NCBI GenBank assembly: GCA_029224185.1
Contig: CM055194.1
Coordinates: 20,404,674 to 20,468,673, forward strand
From: Karalla daura
Lineage: Eukaryota > Chordata > Actinopteri > Chaetodontiformes > Leiognathidae
Length of the DNA: 64,000 nt
Direction: 5' to 3'
The position numbers were made by a program, and so were the translations under genes. Below, in pieces: positions 53,620 to 63,945 of this stretch; within the stretch, counting starts at the first letter, position 1, and each line of letters starts with the position of its first letter. The notes beneath the pieces were generated by a model. It was not told the origin of the DNA and did not search any database. It worked only from the letters and a program-made list of their open reading frames with translations.

Positions 53620-53688
53620 GGCTGCTGGAGGAGTGATGGATGAGTCCTGTCACTGATGAAGATCTGGTCTGACTCTTGGCTCTGAACC
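53620..53688 (+). promoter_or_regulatory. rai2: rai2 leader with three overlapping upstream ORFs
   Basis: After the acceptor CTGTGCAG, three ATGs precede the main start, one in each frame: 53636-53656 (MDESCH), 53640-53672 (MSPVTDEDLV) and 53656-53685 (MKIWSDSWL, in frame with rai2). All three stop before the main ATG. The first has a good context (purine at -3, G at +4). The stop of the first overlaps the start of the third (TGATG), and the third stops three bases before the rai2 ATG. This arrangement should lower rai2 translation. Confidence 0.6.
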
Positions 53689-55242
53689 ATGGAGAGCGCT
53701 GATGAGAGCGCGATGCGCAGCGCGGAGGAGAGCTCCGGGAAGGTGGAGGACGCGGCCAATCAGACGGCCGATTCCGCCGGACTCAGCAAGCTGGAGGCCA
53801 CGGCGCCCCCTGTGGTGAACCCTGTGAACTCCGCCGACCCTGCAGGGGGCGTAGCACTCAAAGTGGCCACCACCGTGCTGCACCCGGTGTGCCTGGGCGA
53901 CAGCCCGCTGATGCTGCCCATCCACCTCCAGATGGGCGGAGCCTCCGGCCCGCAGCTTGGCCAGATGGGGGCGGCGCCCTACCTGATCGCAGGCCAGAGC
54001 CCGGTGTCCGTCCCGCTGGTCCTGGACCAGCAGATGATCCAGCACCTGAGCCCCTCGGTGCTCCCTCAGACCCCGGCCTGCCCTCAGCTGCCTCTGTGTC
54101 CCAACCCACTCAGCTTCGCCGCCTCGGACCAGAAATCCACGGGTCCCGCCCCGGACGCCAACCTGCTCTCGCTCCTACAGAACCCGGCCTTTGCTGCCAT
54201 TTTGCAGGACCTGTTCCCGTCCCAGGCCGGTTCCTCCTCCTGCCAGTCTCCAGGCTCCACCTACTTCCCTCTTCCTCCCCTCACACCGCCTTACGCCTCC
54301 CCGCTGGCGCCTCTAGTCCCGCCCGCCACCCTGCTGGTTCCCTACCCGGTCATCATCCCGCTCCCGGTGCCTCTTCCCATCCCACTGCCCATCCCCATCC
54401 CCGTCCCACACAGCGAGGACTGGAAGCCCAAACCAGTTTGCACTGTGAGTAAAAGCACTCAGACGTCTCCTAAAGATTCTACCTCGGCCTCTTCGTCGTC
54501 ACCTCCGTCTTCCTTACCGCTGCCCCCGGAGGAAGGACAGGTTCTGGATCTGTCCGTCCGGGCGTGTCCGGTGCAGCTGAAGCAGGAGTACCCGAGTCCC
54601 CCTCAGCAACAGCAGCAGCAGCAGGACAGCGTCCTGGACCTGTCTGTCCCCGCAGCCCGGAAGAAGTGTGTTCAAGCAGACAGAGAAGCAGCGTTCCACT
54701 CTGCTCTGGACGCTTCTTCCTCTTCCTCTTCTTCCCTGTCCGTCGGGGTGGAATGCTCTCAGAGTTTAGATTCCAAACTCCTGGGAAGTTTGGCGTCCCT
54801 TGAGTTCAGCCGGCAGCACAAGTGGGTGGTGGACAGCAGTGGCGGCTGTAGCAGTGGTGGGGGCGGAGGAGGCGGTTGCAGCTCCCGGAGTCAGGACCAG
54901 AACCTGGAGATCGTCAGCGCCTCCCAGACGGCCAAAGTCATCGTCTCGGTGAAGGACGCCATCCCGGCCATCCTCTGTGGGAAGATCAAAGGCCTCTCCG
55001 GAGTCTCCACCAAGAACTTTTCCATCAAGCGGGACGGCAGCCAGGGCCCGTCGCTGCAGCAGCTCTACGGGGTGGCGACGGCGGCGGCGGCGTCCACGGC
55101 GGCGGAGCAGCACGACCCCAACAACCCGCTGAAGAAGGTTCCCAAGAGCCGAGCCATCAAGCTGAAGAAGGTCAGCTCGCAGGAGATCCACTTCCTGCCT
55201 GTGAAGAAGCAGAGACTGGCAGCGCTGCTGCCCAGGAAGTGA
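53689..55242 (+). CDS. rai2: RAI2, retinoic acid-induced protein 2
   Basis: A single-exon CDS of 517 codons (human RAI2 is about 530). The start has an optimal Kozak context (AACCATGG). Recognisable blocks are ALKVATTVLHPVCLGDSPLM (about residues 57-76) with the following LPIHLQM, PLVPPATLLVPYPVIIPLPV with its long Pro/Leu/Ile repeat (205-241), two CtBP-type motifs VLDLSVRA (285) and VLDLSVPA (315), SQTAKVIVSVKDAIPAILCG with KIKGLSGVSTKNFSIKR (412-450), and the C-terminus KLKKVSSQEIHFLPVKKQRL ending in LLPRK. RAI2 is a nuclear transcriptional co-regulator that recruits CtBP1/2 through the two LDLS motifs. A seven-residue Gln run (306-312) and a Gly/Ser run precede the conserved C-terminal part. 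The protein is otherwise disordered. The basic C-terminus is a likely nuclear signal. The identity is firm. Confidence 0.96.
   Translation: MESADESAMRSAEESSGKVEDAANQTADSAGLSKLEATAPPVVNPVNSADPAGGVALKVATTVLHPVCLGDSPLMLPIHLQMGGASGPQLGQMGAAPYLIAGQSPVSVPLVLDQQMIQHLSPSVLPQTPACPQLPLCPNPLSFAASDQKSTGPAPDANLLSLLQNPAFAAILQDLFPSQAGSSSCQSPGSTYFPLPPLTPPYASPLAPLVPPATLLVPYPVIIPLPVPLPIPLPIPIPVPHSEDWKPKPVCTVSKSTQTSPKDSTSASSSSPPSSLPLPPEEGQVLDLSVRACPVQLKQEYPSPPQQQQQQQDSVLDLSVPAARKKCVQADREAAFHSALDASSSSSSSLSVGVECSQSLDSKLLGSLASLEFSRQHKWVVDSSGGCSSGGGGGGGCSSRSQDQNLEIVSASQTAKVIVSVKDAIPAILCGKIKGLSGVSTKNFSIKRDGSQGPSLQQLYGVATAAAASTAAEQHDPNNPLKKVPKSRAIKLKKVSSQEIHFLPVKKQRLAALLPRK
53803..53816 (-). promoter_or_regulatory. 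CTCF-like motif inside rai2 CDS
   Basis: On the - strand it reads CCACAGGGGGCGCC, a strong core match. A second core on the + strand, CTGCAGGGGGCGTAG, follows at 53840-53854. Both are inside coding sequence, so chance or codon constraint is possible. Confidence 0.35.
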
Positions 55243-55798
55243 CCGCAGCTCTTTAAAGGGGACCTAGAATGGTTCAATGGACTATTGATCCCTGTGCTCA
55301 AGGAAGCTATGGAACGGATCTATTATGGTCCATTTCTACACAGATCTACATGCCTGTCCCTCAGATGAATGAATGATCACGTGACTTTACGTTCCTTTTT
55401 GGAACAATGGAGCTTTGCAGGTTGTTTTCTTTTTTGGTAACCTTACGTATATGTTGGATCCAGAGTCAGAGGAGGACGTTTCACGTTTGTTTTCACTTAC
55501 CTAAACCTGCAGGAATATGAATTATTTTGGAGTATGGGTTCACCTGGCTCATATTAGACGTCACATTCTGCCTCTGCTCAGATTCACTTGTTTTTTATTG
55601 TTGCCGAATGGTGATGCTTTTGGACCTGTAAAAGTGTTTTTTCCTTCTAGGTCCCCTTTAAAATGTCAGATCCGAACTCCTCCAGAGTTTGGCTCTGACT
55701 GTCGCAGAAGCTTGTGAATGTCTGACAAATGTCTCCTATCAGACGTCTCAGAGCTGCTGTTTGGTTGAGCTGCACTTCTCCACAGTGTCAGGCAGAAA

Positions 55799-55832
<34 letters not shown>

Positions 55833-58735
55833 TGTATGTGTGGCAGCTGTTCTGGGTTTTCCATGTGGCTTTGAGGGACTTAACGTTGAAAAGCCCAAGA
55901 ACATTTTTTTAATCGCAGCAAAGACACATGGGTTCCATTTTTACCATTTTTTGGATCCACATGAAGCTTTTTTTCTGTAAGTGCACTGAAGACTGAAGGT
56001 TCTCTGATTATTTTGTTTAGTTTTTTGTGCAGCTCGTCCCGGACCGAGACTGTTAAAACGGTGTCGTAAATTCACAAGAAATCCTCAGTAGCTGCTCCGT
56101 GGAGCGGCTCGTCCTCCTCAGACTGACGGAGTTCAATGATAACGGCTTCGGACCACGACTTCATCATAACGAACTGGCACGCACGTAGAAGGCACGCTCT
56201 GATTCGGTTTTAACAGCGGGGAATTAAAGGGACGTCTTAATTGTTTTCACATTTATTTACAAGAGCTTTCGAGCTGGGGCCCAGCCGCACGCAGGGGGTG
56301 GGTGGGGGGAGTGTTTCTAGTCGGAGAAGCTGTTTGTCTTTCGGCTTTAAAAATTAGCCTCTTTTTCTTTTAAAAAAACGAATTGGTAAGTGCTTCAAAC
56401 TGCAGCGAGGAGCTGAGAAAACACTTCAGAGAGCAAGAGGAGCTGCTGTTTGCATTAGCATGCTGATGAAGAGCGGCTGTAAGGGGTGGGGGGGGGTGGG
56501 GGGGGTGGGGGGGGGGCTAATGGTGGTGAAGCAAGCTGGAAATTAAAGTGAAGGGCGCGGATTAAAGGAGAAATGACGAGACACGTTTGTGGCTTTTTAG
56601 TGGAAGAGGAAATACGGTTTTGTGTATGTGTGATATTAGTCTGTTCATAGAAGGAGTATCGTGAGACTATTTATTGTCTGTGTGAAAACATTAGCTCCAC
56701 TCTGTCTGGTGTCTTTGTTTTTGTTCTCGGTCTTATTTGAACTCTTGTCAGGAGAGCTGCAGACCACAAACACCATGGCTATGTTTACGCTGCAGGTGGC
56801 CCAGTCCACAGTTTTTGGGATGAAAACAGGGATGCAAAATGGGTTTTTTTTTTTCCCCAAACAATGCTGATATATTACTGATACTAATAGTTCATATACA
56901 CACCTGCGGTTAAGAAATATGTAGTATGAGTAAAGACGGATTTAATGTTACAGCTCTGCCTCGAGCTAAAAACTAGAATACTTATGACTCAAAACAAAGT
57001 GTTTATTCACTGCATAGGTTCATAAAAACTCTGAGCCTCAAATGTCCCATCAATAGTTAGCAGCTGATGCTAATGCTAAAGCCAGCTAGAAGACTCCAGA
57101 CGCCTTTTAACTGGCCTTAGCGTTAGCATTAGCTTATTCATTAGCCACAGCAGCTTCGGCGTCCTCATATTCTTTCAGTACACTGTCGTCTCCATGGATT
57201 AAATACGTTGTGAGCCGTACTCTCTTTACACACTCTCAGAATTTGTAAAAAAAAAAAAACAAAAAAAAACCCTTTTTTCTTTCAGTAACAGTATAAGAGT
57301 GTGTGCAAAAACAGCAGCAGCTGGTCAGGGCAAGCAGACTTAAAATGAGCAAAATCAACACAATGTTTTTGCCTAATATCGGCTTATAATAATCAAGTCT
57401 GTAATTATTGTGCATCCCTAGGAAAACCATCCAATGTTTTGAGATCAGATTCATTCCATTTGTGCCCTGGATCTTGTTAACTTTGACATCACTGATACAA
57501 AGGTAGATGAAGCTGTGAGGTTTCAGACAGTTGTTCATCAGTTGTTTTGATTACACCAGGTACTCTCACAGCCCCGGGGGCCATGTTTGCAATGATGTGG
57601 TTCTGTTGCAGATGAAAGTCACATCAGGTCCTCGATGCATTCACAGTCGGTCAGATTAGAATAAATAAATAAAATAAATGTTGGGAACAGTCACCTGGGA
57701 AAATATTGGATCTGAGCACGCAAGACTTCCAGTGTAAATGCTGTCCATGAAAGCACTTGAAACGAATCCCAATGAGCTTTAAGTAGCACCTAAATTATCA
57801 CATTTTATTTGGCATTCATCTTTAAATCCTTGTTTGGTTGTTGAAAAAAAACATACAATTTTTGTTTTTAACGGTCTAGCTTTATTGGACTCTTATAAAC
57901 GTAAAGATCTTAAATTATTTTTGAATACATTTTCGATTATTGCAGCTTATTTATTTTGTACCAAAAACATCAGTTCAACCCGAGATCCTAAATTGTATCC
58001 TAAAAGATTGATTGTAAAGTGCAGTGATTGTAAAGGGCTTTGCAGACTTTTTAATGATTAAAACTAAAGAAAAACACTGATACACATTGACATGGATCAC
58101 GTCTGTGCTTTCTCTCCGCATTTTTCCGAGTTCTTGCTAATCTTTTTTTTCGTTTTGTTTTGTTTTGTTTTCCTGTCCCCCGAACACGATCACAGCTGTG
58201 AGAGTCGTCTTGGTCTGGCTCCGTCTGTTATTCTTGTATTTATCCGTCTGTTGCACTTTGTCTTAGCTCAGAGGAAGCGGTTTCTAAACTACCTGCTGTT
58301 CTCAGCCCCGTTGTGACGAAGCGTCTGCGTGAAACAACCTGTGAAGGACGATGACAAACAAAAGGAGGGACGGAACAATGAAACCTGAAGCTCATTAATT
58401 TTTATATTTCACCAGTTTTTATTTTCATTTTATTTTTCTTTTCTTTGGTGGGGGAGCGGCATCTGCAGCCCAAGCAGCTCTTTTGATTGAGTAGCTTGAA
58501 CTTTTATCAGGATTCCTCTCTAATTTATTGTTTGTACAATTCTTATTTATACAGTCTGTGTGTGTATGTATGTATATATATATATACATATATATATATA
58601 CATATATGTGTGACTGGATCCGAAGACGGCGTCAGCCTCCTCCTGATGAAGCACTTTTTTTTTGCTTCTTGAAAACTGTTGTTTTGATTAAGATGTCGGT
58701 GAAGAAGAAACATGAGTTTAATGTTTGCTTATGTA

Positions 58736-58782
<47 letters not shown>

Positions 58783-58835
58783 TTTTATATGGAAGTGAAT
58801 AAAAACAGAAAGCTTCAAGGTCTGAATCACTGTCT
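55243..58835 (+). other. rai2: rai2 3' UTR
   Basis: About 3.6 kb from the stop to the AATAAA at 58798. It contains G-runs (56485-56517), an imperfect inverted repeat (57069-57133), a TA-rich hairpin with a UGUAUAUA Pumilio-type word (58571-58578) and a GT array (58739-58780). Earlier poly(A)-like words occur at about 56540 (ATTAAA) and 57661-57678 (AATAAA repeats), so shorter forms are possible. Open frames in this stretch are short and unrelated to known proteins. Confidence 0.6.
58798..58803 (+). terminator. rai2: distal poly(A) signal AATAAA of rai2
   Basis: AATAAA is followed by CTGTCTGACTTTTCTCC. Downstream sequence becomes repeat-like, so I take this as the probable gene end. Confidence 0.55.
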
Positions 58836-59254
58836 GACTTTTCTCCAAGTAAAAGTAGAAATGTATTCGAGTATTGTGAGTTTTTACTGATTTACTTTAT
58901 GCATTCACCCCGCGAAGCCTGGAGATTTTTTAAGACTTAAACATATTTTAGACAAAAAATTGAAATCATTTGCACGCATTTCTTTTCTTAATCATGCTTT
59001 ATACATCCAAGCCTCACTGTGCAATGTGTTCGTTCATTAGACGTGTCTGTAACATTCATCAATAATTAGGTCACAGCCAATTGTGACTTGATTAGGTATT
59101 GATTTGGAAGGTGACATGTTAACTCTTTAGTGAAACGTTTTCTTGCAAAAATGGTTAAAAATAAATCAGTCCGCAGGCATAAATTCTGGATATAAACAAA
59201 GAATAGAGGTGACTTGACAGGTTTTTTTAAATAAAGTTTTAATCTTGTAAATGA

Positions 59255-59350
59255 GATAAGAGGTCTCTAGGGTGTCACTGTTGCTTGGTGGATGGCACCA
59301 AAGGTTCGATTCCCATTCGTCCTGTGGGGAGTTTATATGTTCATGTTGGA
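59255..59350. repeat. degraded LINE/L2-type fish repeat
   Basis: GGGTGTCACTGTTGCTTGGT, AAAGGTTCGATTCCCATTCG and CCTGTGGGGAGTTTATATGT match the repeat end. The GGTTCGATTCC box belongs to it and not to a tRNA. Confidence 0.6.
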
Positions 59351-60989
59351 TAGACGGTCTCAGAAACTCATGAAGCAAATATGATACAAATACAAGTTAA
59401 ACTAATTCTAAGTGTATTTTAAAAGCTAATAAAAAGCAACAATTAAAGGTGTTTGCCTGTAATTTAGCTAACTGAATGCTAACAATAACGGAATGCTAAA
59501 ATGAGGCTGGCTAAAGCTACTGTTTACATACTTACTTTTATTTGCTGCAAAATGTAATGTAGTAAAAGTGTAAAGTAACCAGTGTTCATCCTGCTTCAGA
59601 AGCACTTGAAGGTGTTTGCACGTTGCAGACTTCAGGAATATTATTTTTCAGGAGTCTGGAGCGCGACATTCATCATGAAAGCAAATATTTTCACTTCAGA
59701 CTGAACATGTCTGAAAGCCCTTATAGATGCTGACAATAAATTCAGGCTTCCCTATTGTCTCATCCACCTCAGACCCACATCACAAGTTTCCTAAGACTTG
59801 TCTGTGGCTGATGGACTCCGTAGGGAGTCGTCTCTTAGAGGGGCAACAATTAGGCCGGGATCATTTTTCCCGTAAAGCGTTTCCAAATTGTTTTGACGTT
59901 TCTTTTTCCTTTTTTTTTTTTTAATATTTCATCTCATAAACAAACACGCGCAGACGGGAGGTAAACATTTCCAAACAGCCGTCACAGAGACTGATGCGAC
60001 TTTAATGGTGGGAAAGAGCGAGCTGAACTGGACTTTCTGGGAGCTTTGTACTGGGAGGAGTCCATGATTGTCCCCATACGGGACAAACCCCGTCGCCATG
60101 GAAACCCTGATTGTTATTGTTGTCGTTTTGTTGTTGTTGTTGTTGTCGTCAGTAAAAACACATGCAACCATCCTCGCTGTGTTTGGTAGGTTTATAAAAA
60201 AAAAAAAAAGTAAATACACAACATCATAAACACATTGTTTATCCGATGTGACGTAATAATGGACAAGTGACTTTCTGCGACACACAGTTTTCAAGTACTT
60301 AAAGAGAAGAAGACGCGAGAGAAGGGAAATCAACAGCACTTCGATCCTGCGTTTGAACGTCGTATGGCACAAGAGTCTCTCATGATTCAAAGGGAACAAC
60401 AGGAAAATTCTGTTCAGTATATCAGATATAAACAGTATGCTACAAAAAGCTTGTACTAACAAAGACCACGTAAACCTGAGAAATGTCGTAGGTAAAGCAA
60501 GGCAGAGTCTATTACTGGGAAGTACTCCAACTAAAGAGCGCAGAGTTAAAAAAAGCAGAATGGAAGTTTTAAACCCTAAACCCCCCAAAGCCCCACCCTC
60601 TCCCCCCTTTATCTTCACATTTCTAACGTATGTATATGATTTCCTTAAAATATTAAGTTTCTACAAAATGTACATTCTGTCGCTGATATTCATGGTTAAA
60701 CCCATAAAACTGTACAACATCTGTCCTCGTTGTTAACAGTGATCGGAAACGGTCATAAAAGTGACAAATACTGAAGGGTCGCGAAGGGCTGACCGAGCTC
60801 TTTTTTTTTTTATCTTAACGTGTTTATGATAAAAAAGGCAAACAAACAAACAAACAAACGAAATAAACAACATAAAATAAAAAGCCCTTAGTAGAAACGT
60901 GGGAGTCATTCAGAAGCTTCTGTGTGGACGCCATCCAGAAATGTGGGAACCTGCCGTGACGTGGAAGGAAATAACGTAATGTTCCAGAT

Positions 60990-61107
60990 GGGACTGGGAC
61001 TGGGACTGGGACTGGGACTGGGACTGGGAATGGGACTGGGACTGGGAATGGGACTGGGACTGGGAATGGGACTGGGACTGGGACTGGGACTGGGACTGGG
61101 ACTGGGG
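60990..61107. repeat. (GGGACT)n hexanucleotide array with GGGAAT variants
   Basis: About 19-20 units. GGGAAT variants recur every third unit in the middle, giving an 18-bp higher-order period. On the scml2 sense strand it reads as AGTCCC repeats. It lies in the probable scml2 3' UTR. Confidence 0.9.
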
Positions 61108-61482
61108 CGGGGGGGCAGGTGGATATACAGTACATATAAGTTGAGGCATACATGTGAAAACAGCGATACAACAGCACGGACGAGAAGAGAGATAGAGAGA
61201 GCAACAGCTGATGGTTTTTTGTTTGTTTTTTTAAAGTCAGGTTTGTTTTTGTTTTTTATCTCAGTATAATCAACCCTTCCGTATTGAACTGGAAATTCTG
61301 ACAAATATTACAAAAAAAAACAAAAAAACAAAAAACATTATATAAGAAGAAACATTCTCCATCTTTGGGGGATCCAAAACCAGGATCAAAAAGATTTCAT
61401 CTCCGTACAAACAAAAAACAAAAAGTAACGTGTCCGCGTGTGCACGTGTGCTGTGCTGTGCATGTAAACACTACGAGGGAGG

Positions 61483-61540
61483 GGGAGGAGGAGGAGGAGG
61501 AGGAAGAGGAGGAGGAGGAGGAGGAGGAGGAGGAGGAGGG
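61483..61540. repeat. (GGA)n microsatellite
   Basis: A purine array of about 19 units, CTC on the scml2 sense strand. Confidence 0.95.
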
Positions 61541-61836
61541 GGGGTTCTTCTTCTGGTTCCTTTGGGATCTGTCGTCAGTCAAGGTTTTTCTCTGTGATGA
61601 AGACGGGGTGGGGGGGTGAGGAGGAGGGGGGGGGGGGTCTGGAGGGGGGGGGGGGCAGATGAGGTAATGTGTCAGCTATGCACGGCACACTTTCTCCACT
61701 CTGGAAGTCTGGGAGTCTGGGAGCAGCCCCACGAGTCAGTGTCCCCAGGTCTATTATTGCCCCCCGGGGCGGGGCATGATGGGGTGGTGGGGGGGGGGGG
61801 GGGGAGGGGGGGGGGGGGGCGGGGTCAGGGCTGCAG

Positions 61837-61962
61837 TCACAGTTTTCCCTGTTTGAGCCGCTCTATGTGGTGGCAGAGCTTCAGCGCCGGCCCCAGCTTC
61901 AGACCCATGTACTTCATGATCATGTCGCTGCGCAGCAGCATCAGAGCTTTACCGTCGATCTC
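61837..61962 (-). CDS. scml2: scml2 last exon: second half of the SAM domain and stop
   Basis: Read on the - strand the exon encodes EIDGKALMLLRSDMIMKYMG, then LKLGPALKLCHHIERLKQGK and L, and ends with TGA (61837-61839). EIDGxALLLLxSDxxMKYMGLKLGPALKL is the signature of the Scm/Ph-type SAM (SPM) domain that polymerises Polycomb proteins. The acceptor is a CTC repeat tract followed by CAG (61963-61965), phase 0. Synteny with nhs and rai2 favours scml2 over the paralogue scmh1, which has a very similar C-terminus. Confidence 0.88.
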   Translation of the reverse strand, partial: EIDGKALMLLRSDMIMKYMGLKLGPALKLCHHIERLKQGKL

Positions 61963-62620
61963 CTGAGGAGGAGGAGGAGGAGGAGGAGGATGAGGGAGGA
62001 GGAGGGGGAGGAGGGAGGAGGGGGAGGAGGAGAAGGGGGAGGAGGAGAAGGGACAACAGATATTATTTATTATTATTATTAGGTGGAAAAACACACCAAG
62101 AAAGAGAGGAGAACCTAGACAGGTTTACAAGCAACTTTGAGGGATCTGTGATGTTTCTGTTATGTTTATTTTCTATATTCCTCATGTTGGTTTCCTCCTG
62201 TTGGCAGGACAAGAGTCTGAACTTTAAGTTAAATCAAACCTTGAATGGCTGCATGGAATATTTATTCTTGTTCTCTGGTGATAACGTAGAAGCTGTGTCT
62301 GCAGGTCAACACCTTTCAAAGATTTCTTAAAAGAACTTGAGGACTTTGTTGCCTTTTCAAGCCCTACTCAACACACCTGTATTGTACTAAAAATAAAACA
62401 GAACCACACATTCAGTTTGTGACAGATTCTGATCTTTTGGGTTCATTTCTAGAAGCTGGGAACAGCCAATGACTGTGCAGATGATGCTTCGTTGAGTACA
62501 GACAAATCTGATCGGTTTCAATTCGATCTGTAGGAGGATTACACATTCAGTAGTGATTACACCTGAATGTGAAAAGATGATGATGTGTCTATTTGGTCCA
62601 GAGAGACGTGGAGAACTCAC
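61963..62620 (-). other. scml2: scml2 last intron
   Basis: A 658-bp intron whose 3' end (61966-62052) is almost entirely CTC/CTT repeat on the sense strand, serving as the polypyrimidine tract. The donor is CAC|gtgagt. The rest is AT-rich with no further features. Confidence 0.85.
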
Positions 62621-62784
62621 GTGTTTTCTGAAGAGCTCGGCGTGAGGAGCGAGAGCCGTGGGGTCGGCGTCTCTCACAAACTGCATCACCTCCTCGATGG
62701 ACCAGGACGACGGGTTCTTACCGGGCAGCGCCGCAGAGTCCCGCTCCGAGCCGCCGGCCTCGGGGCCTGTGGTGGAGCTGGCTG
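62621..62784 (-). CDS. scml2: scml2 penultimate exon: linker and first half of SAM domain
   Basis: The encoded segment is AASSTTGPEAGGSERDSAAL, then PGKNPSSWSIEEVMQFVRDA and DPTALAPHAELFRKH. NPSSWSxEEVxxFVRxxDP and ELFRKH form helices 1-2 of the SAM domain, which continues in the last exon in phase 0. The acceptor GGGCAG is preceded by about 90 nt of TG/CG repeat instead of a normal pyrimidine tract. Phase 1 entry agrees with the upstream exon (GAA G|CA). SCML2 is a nuclear PRC1-associated protein. Confidence 0.88.
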
Positions 62785-62837
62785 CTGCCCGCACACACAC
62801 ACACACACACGCACACACACATGCACGCACACACGCA

Positions 62838-62869
<32 letters not shown>

Positions 62870-63723
62870 CACGCACACACAGAAACAGAAAAAGTCCAAT
62901 GTGTTTAGTTGAGACTCTTGAGGTGCTTTTGCACAAGTGCATGGTGTCTGTAGGAATCCTGAAGCTGATTTCTACTGTCGTTGAATTTCAAGTGTTGTGT
63001 AGTTTGTAATGAAATCTATGGAGCACAAACACACACCTGACCTCAGATCAGATGGGAAGGAACAAAGCTCCAAGGAATAGATAAAAGAGACGCTCTGACC
63101 CTGGGTTACTCCCCATGAATACAACAGAGTTTCTGCAGTCAAACCACTTGGTACCAGCTGACTTTAATTCCTCATAAAATCCCAATTAAGACTTTTTAAT
63201 GGCCCCTGAAGAGGCTTCATTTTCTCTGAATTGATTTATCGACTTTTAATACGTTTAAGACCACACACACAGAAACACCCCATGGTAAGAACCTTTTATT
63301 TTCTTTTTAGTGCTGGTAGGAAGTTGAAGTATCAACGGAATCTTTTTATTCAATTATAGGTAAAAAGTCCTTTACTTAAAGGTTAGGGTTAATGCCATTA
63401 AGGACCCAAGCATAGCCACCATTGACCATTGATGTGACCATTGATGTGTTTCATGGAGCAGAGGATATGATGACTAGTTGCCTCTAAGTATTGTAATGGT
63501 GTTAAACTTCCTACCTCAGAAGCATCTTTACTACTTTACTACTACTCCTACTTCTTACATTTATGAATGGAAGGAGTAGAAAAACACAATTGTGTGAAAA
63601 CACAAGGAGTAGAAGTAACAAGAAGGTTGAAAAGTAACTCTTTAAATCACTTCTACTTCAGTAAGGTAGCAGAGTATGTGCACTTTGTCACTCGACCGCC
63701 TCTGCTGAGCCGCGCCTCCGTAC
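62785..63723 (-). other. scml2: scml2 intron
   Basis: A 939-bp intron with a (CA)n/(CACG)n microsatellite at 62790-62882 on the + strand, directly at its 3' splice site. The donor is GAAG|gtacgg. The rest is unremarkable AT-rich sequence. Confidence 0.85.
62790..62882. repeat. (CA)n with (CACG)n interruptions
   Basis: TG/TGCG repeat on the scml2 sense strand, ending six bases before the splice-acceptor AG. Confidence 0.95.
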
Positions 63724-63942
63724 CTTCGACTCGTCTGAGCGGCTGCGTGGAGCTGAGGTCGGCCGGGTTGGACGAGTGGCGGCGCATGGCGGCGGCGCCG
63801 GCTGCGTGGTAGAGCGAGCCGCTCTGGGAGTGGAACTCTGAGGAGCTGCGCACCATCTGAGGACGAGGGGTCATGGAGTTGGAGGCCGAGTCCATGTAAC
63901 GCTGCTCCTTGATGTGGCCGTTCTCTTCGTGAGGCAGAGTCT
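63724..63942 (-). CDS. scml2: scml2 exon: Ser-rich linker before the SAM domain
   Basis: It encodes TLPHEENGHIKEQRYMDSAS, NSMTPRPQMVRSSSEFHSQS, GSLYHAAGAAAMRRHSSNPA and DLSSTQPLRRVE. The ENGHIKEQRYMDSAS and RRHSSNPADL-S stretches resemble Scm-like proteins ahead of the SAM domain. The acceptor is a CT repeat ending in CCAGCAG, a tandem NAGNAG site, so the exon can start at 63945 or 63942, differing by one codon. Length and phases (1 in, 1 out) fit. Upstream exons with MBT repeats lie beyond the window. Confidence 0.82.
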
Positions 63943-63945
63943 CTG

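Larger units (their letters stand above)
58836..61836. other. convergent region between rai2 and scml2, including scml2 3' UTR
   Basis: The two genes point at each other with about 3 kb between poly(A) signal and stop codon. It contains a degraded L2-type repeat (59255-59350), T and A homopolymers, a hexanucleotide array (60990-61107), a GGA array (61483-61540) and G homopolymers (61622-61655, 61787-61819). The scml2 3' UTR occupies the right part. No clear AATAAA was found on the - strand; ATTAAA at about 60001-60006 is a candidate. Confidence 0.6.

Noticed and set aside
53889..54452. 187-codon open frame overlapping rai2 in another frame
   Set aside because: Overlaps a firmly identified CDS; its composition is that of a GC-rich shadow frame.
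59300..59325. tRNA-like B-box GGTTCGATTCC (also GATTCGAACC at 15234)
   Set aside because: No A-box or cloverleaf; both lie in degraded copies of a common L2-type repeat.
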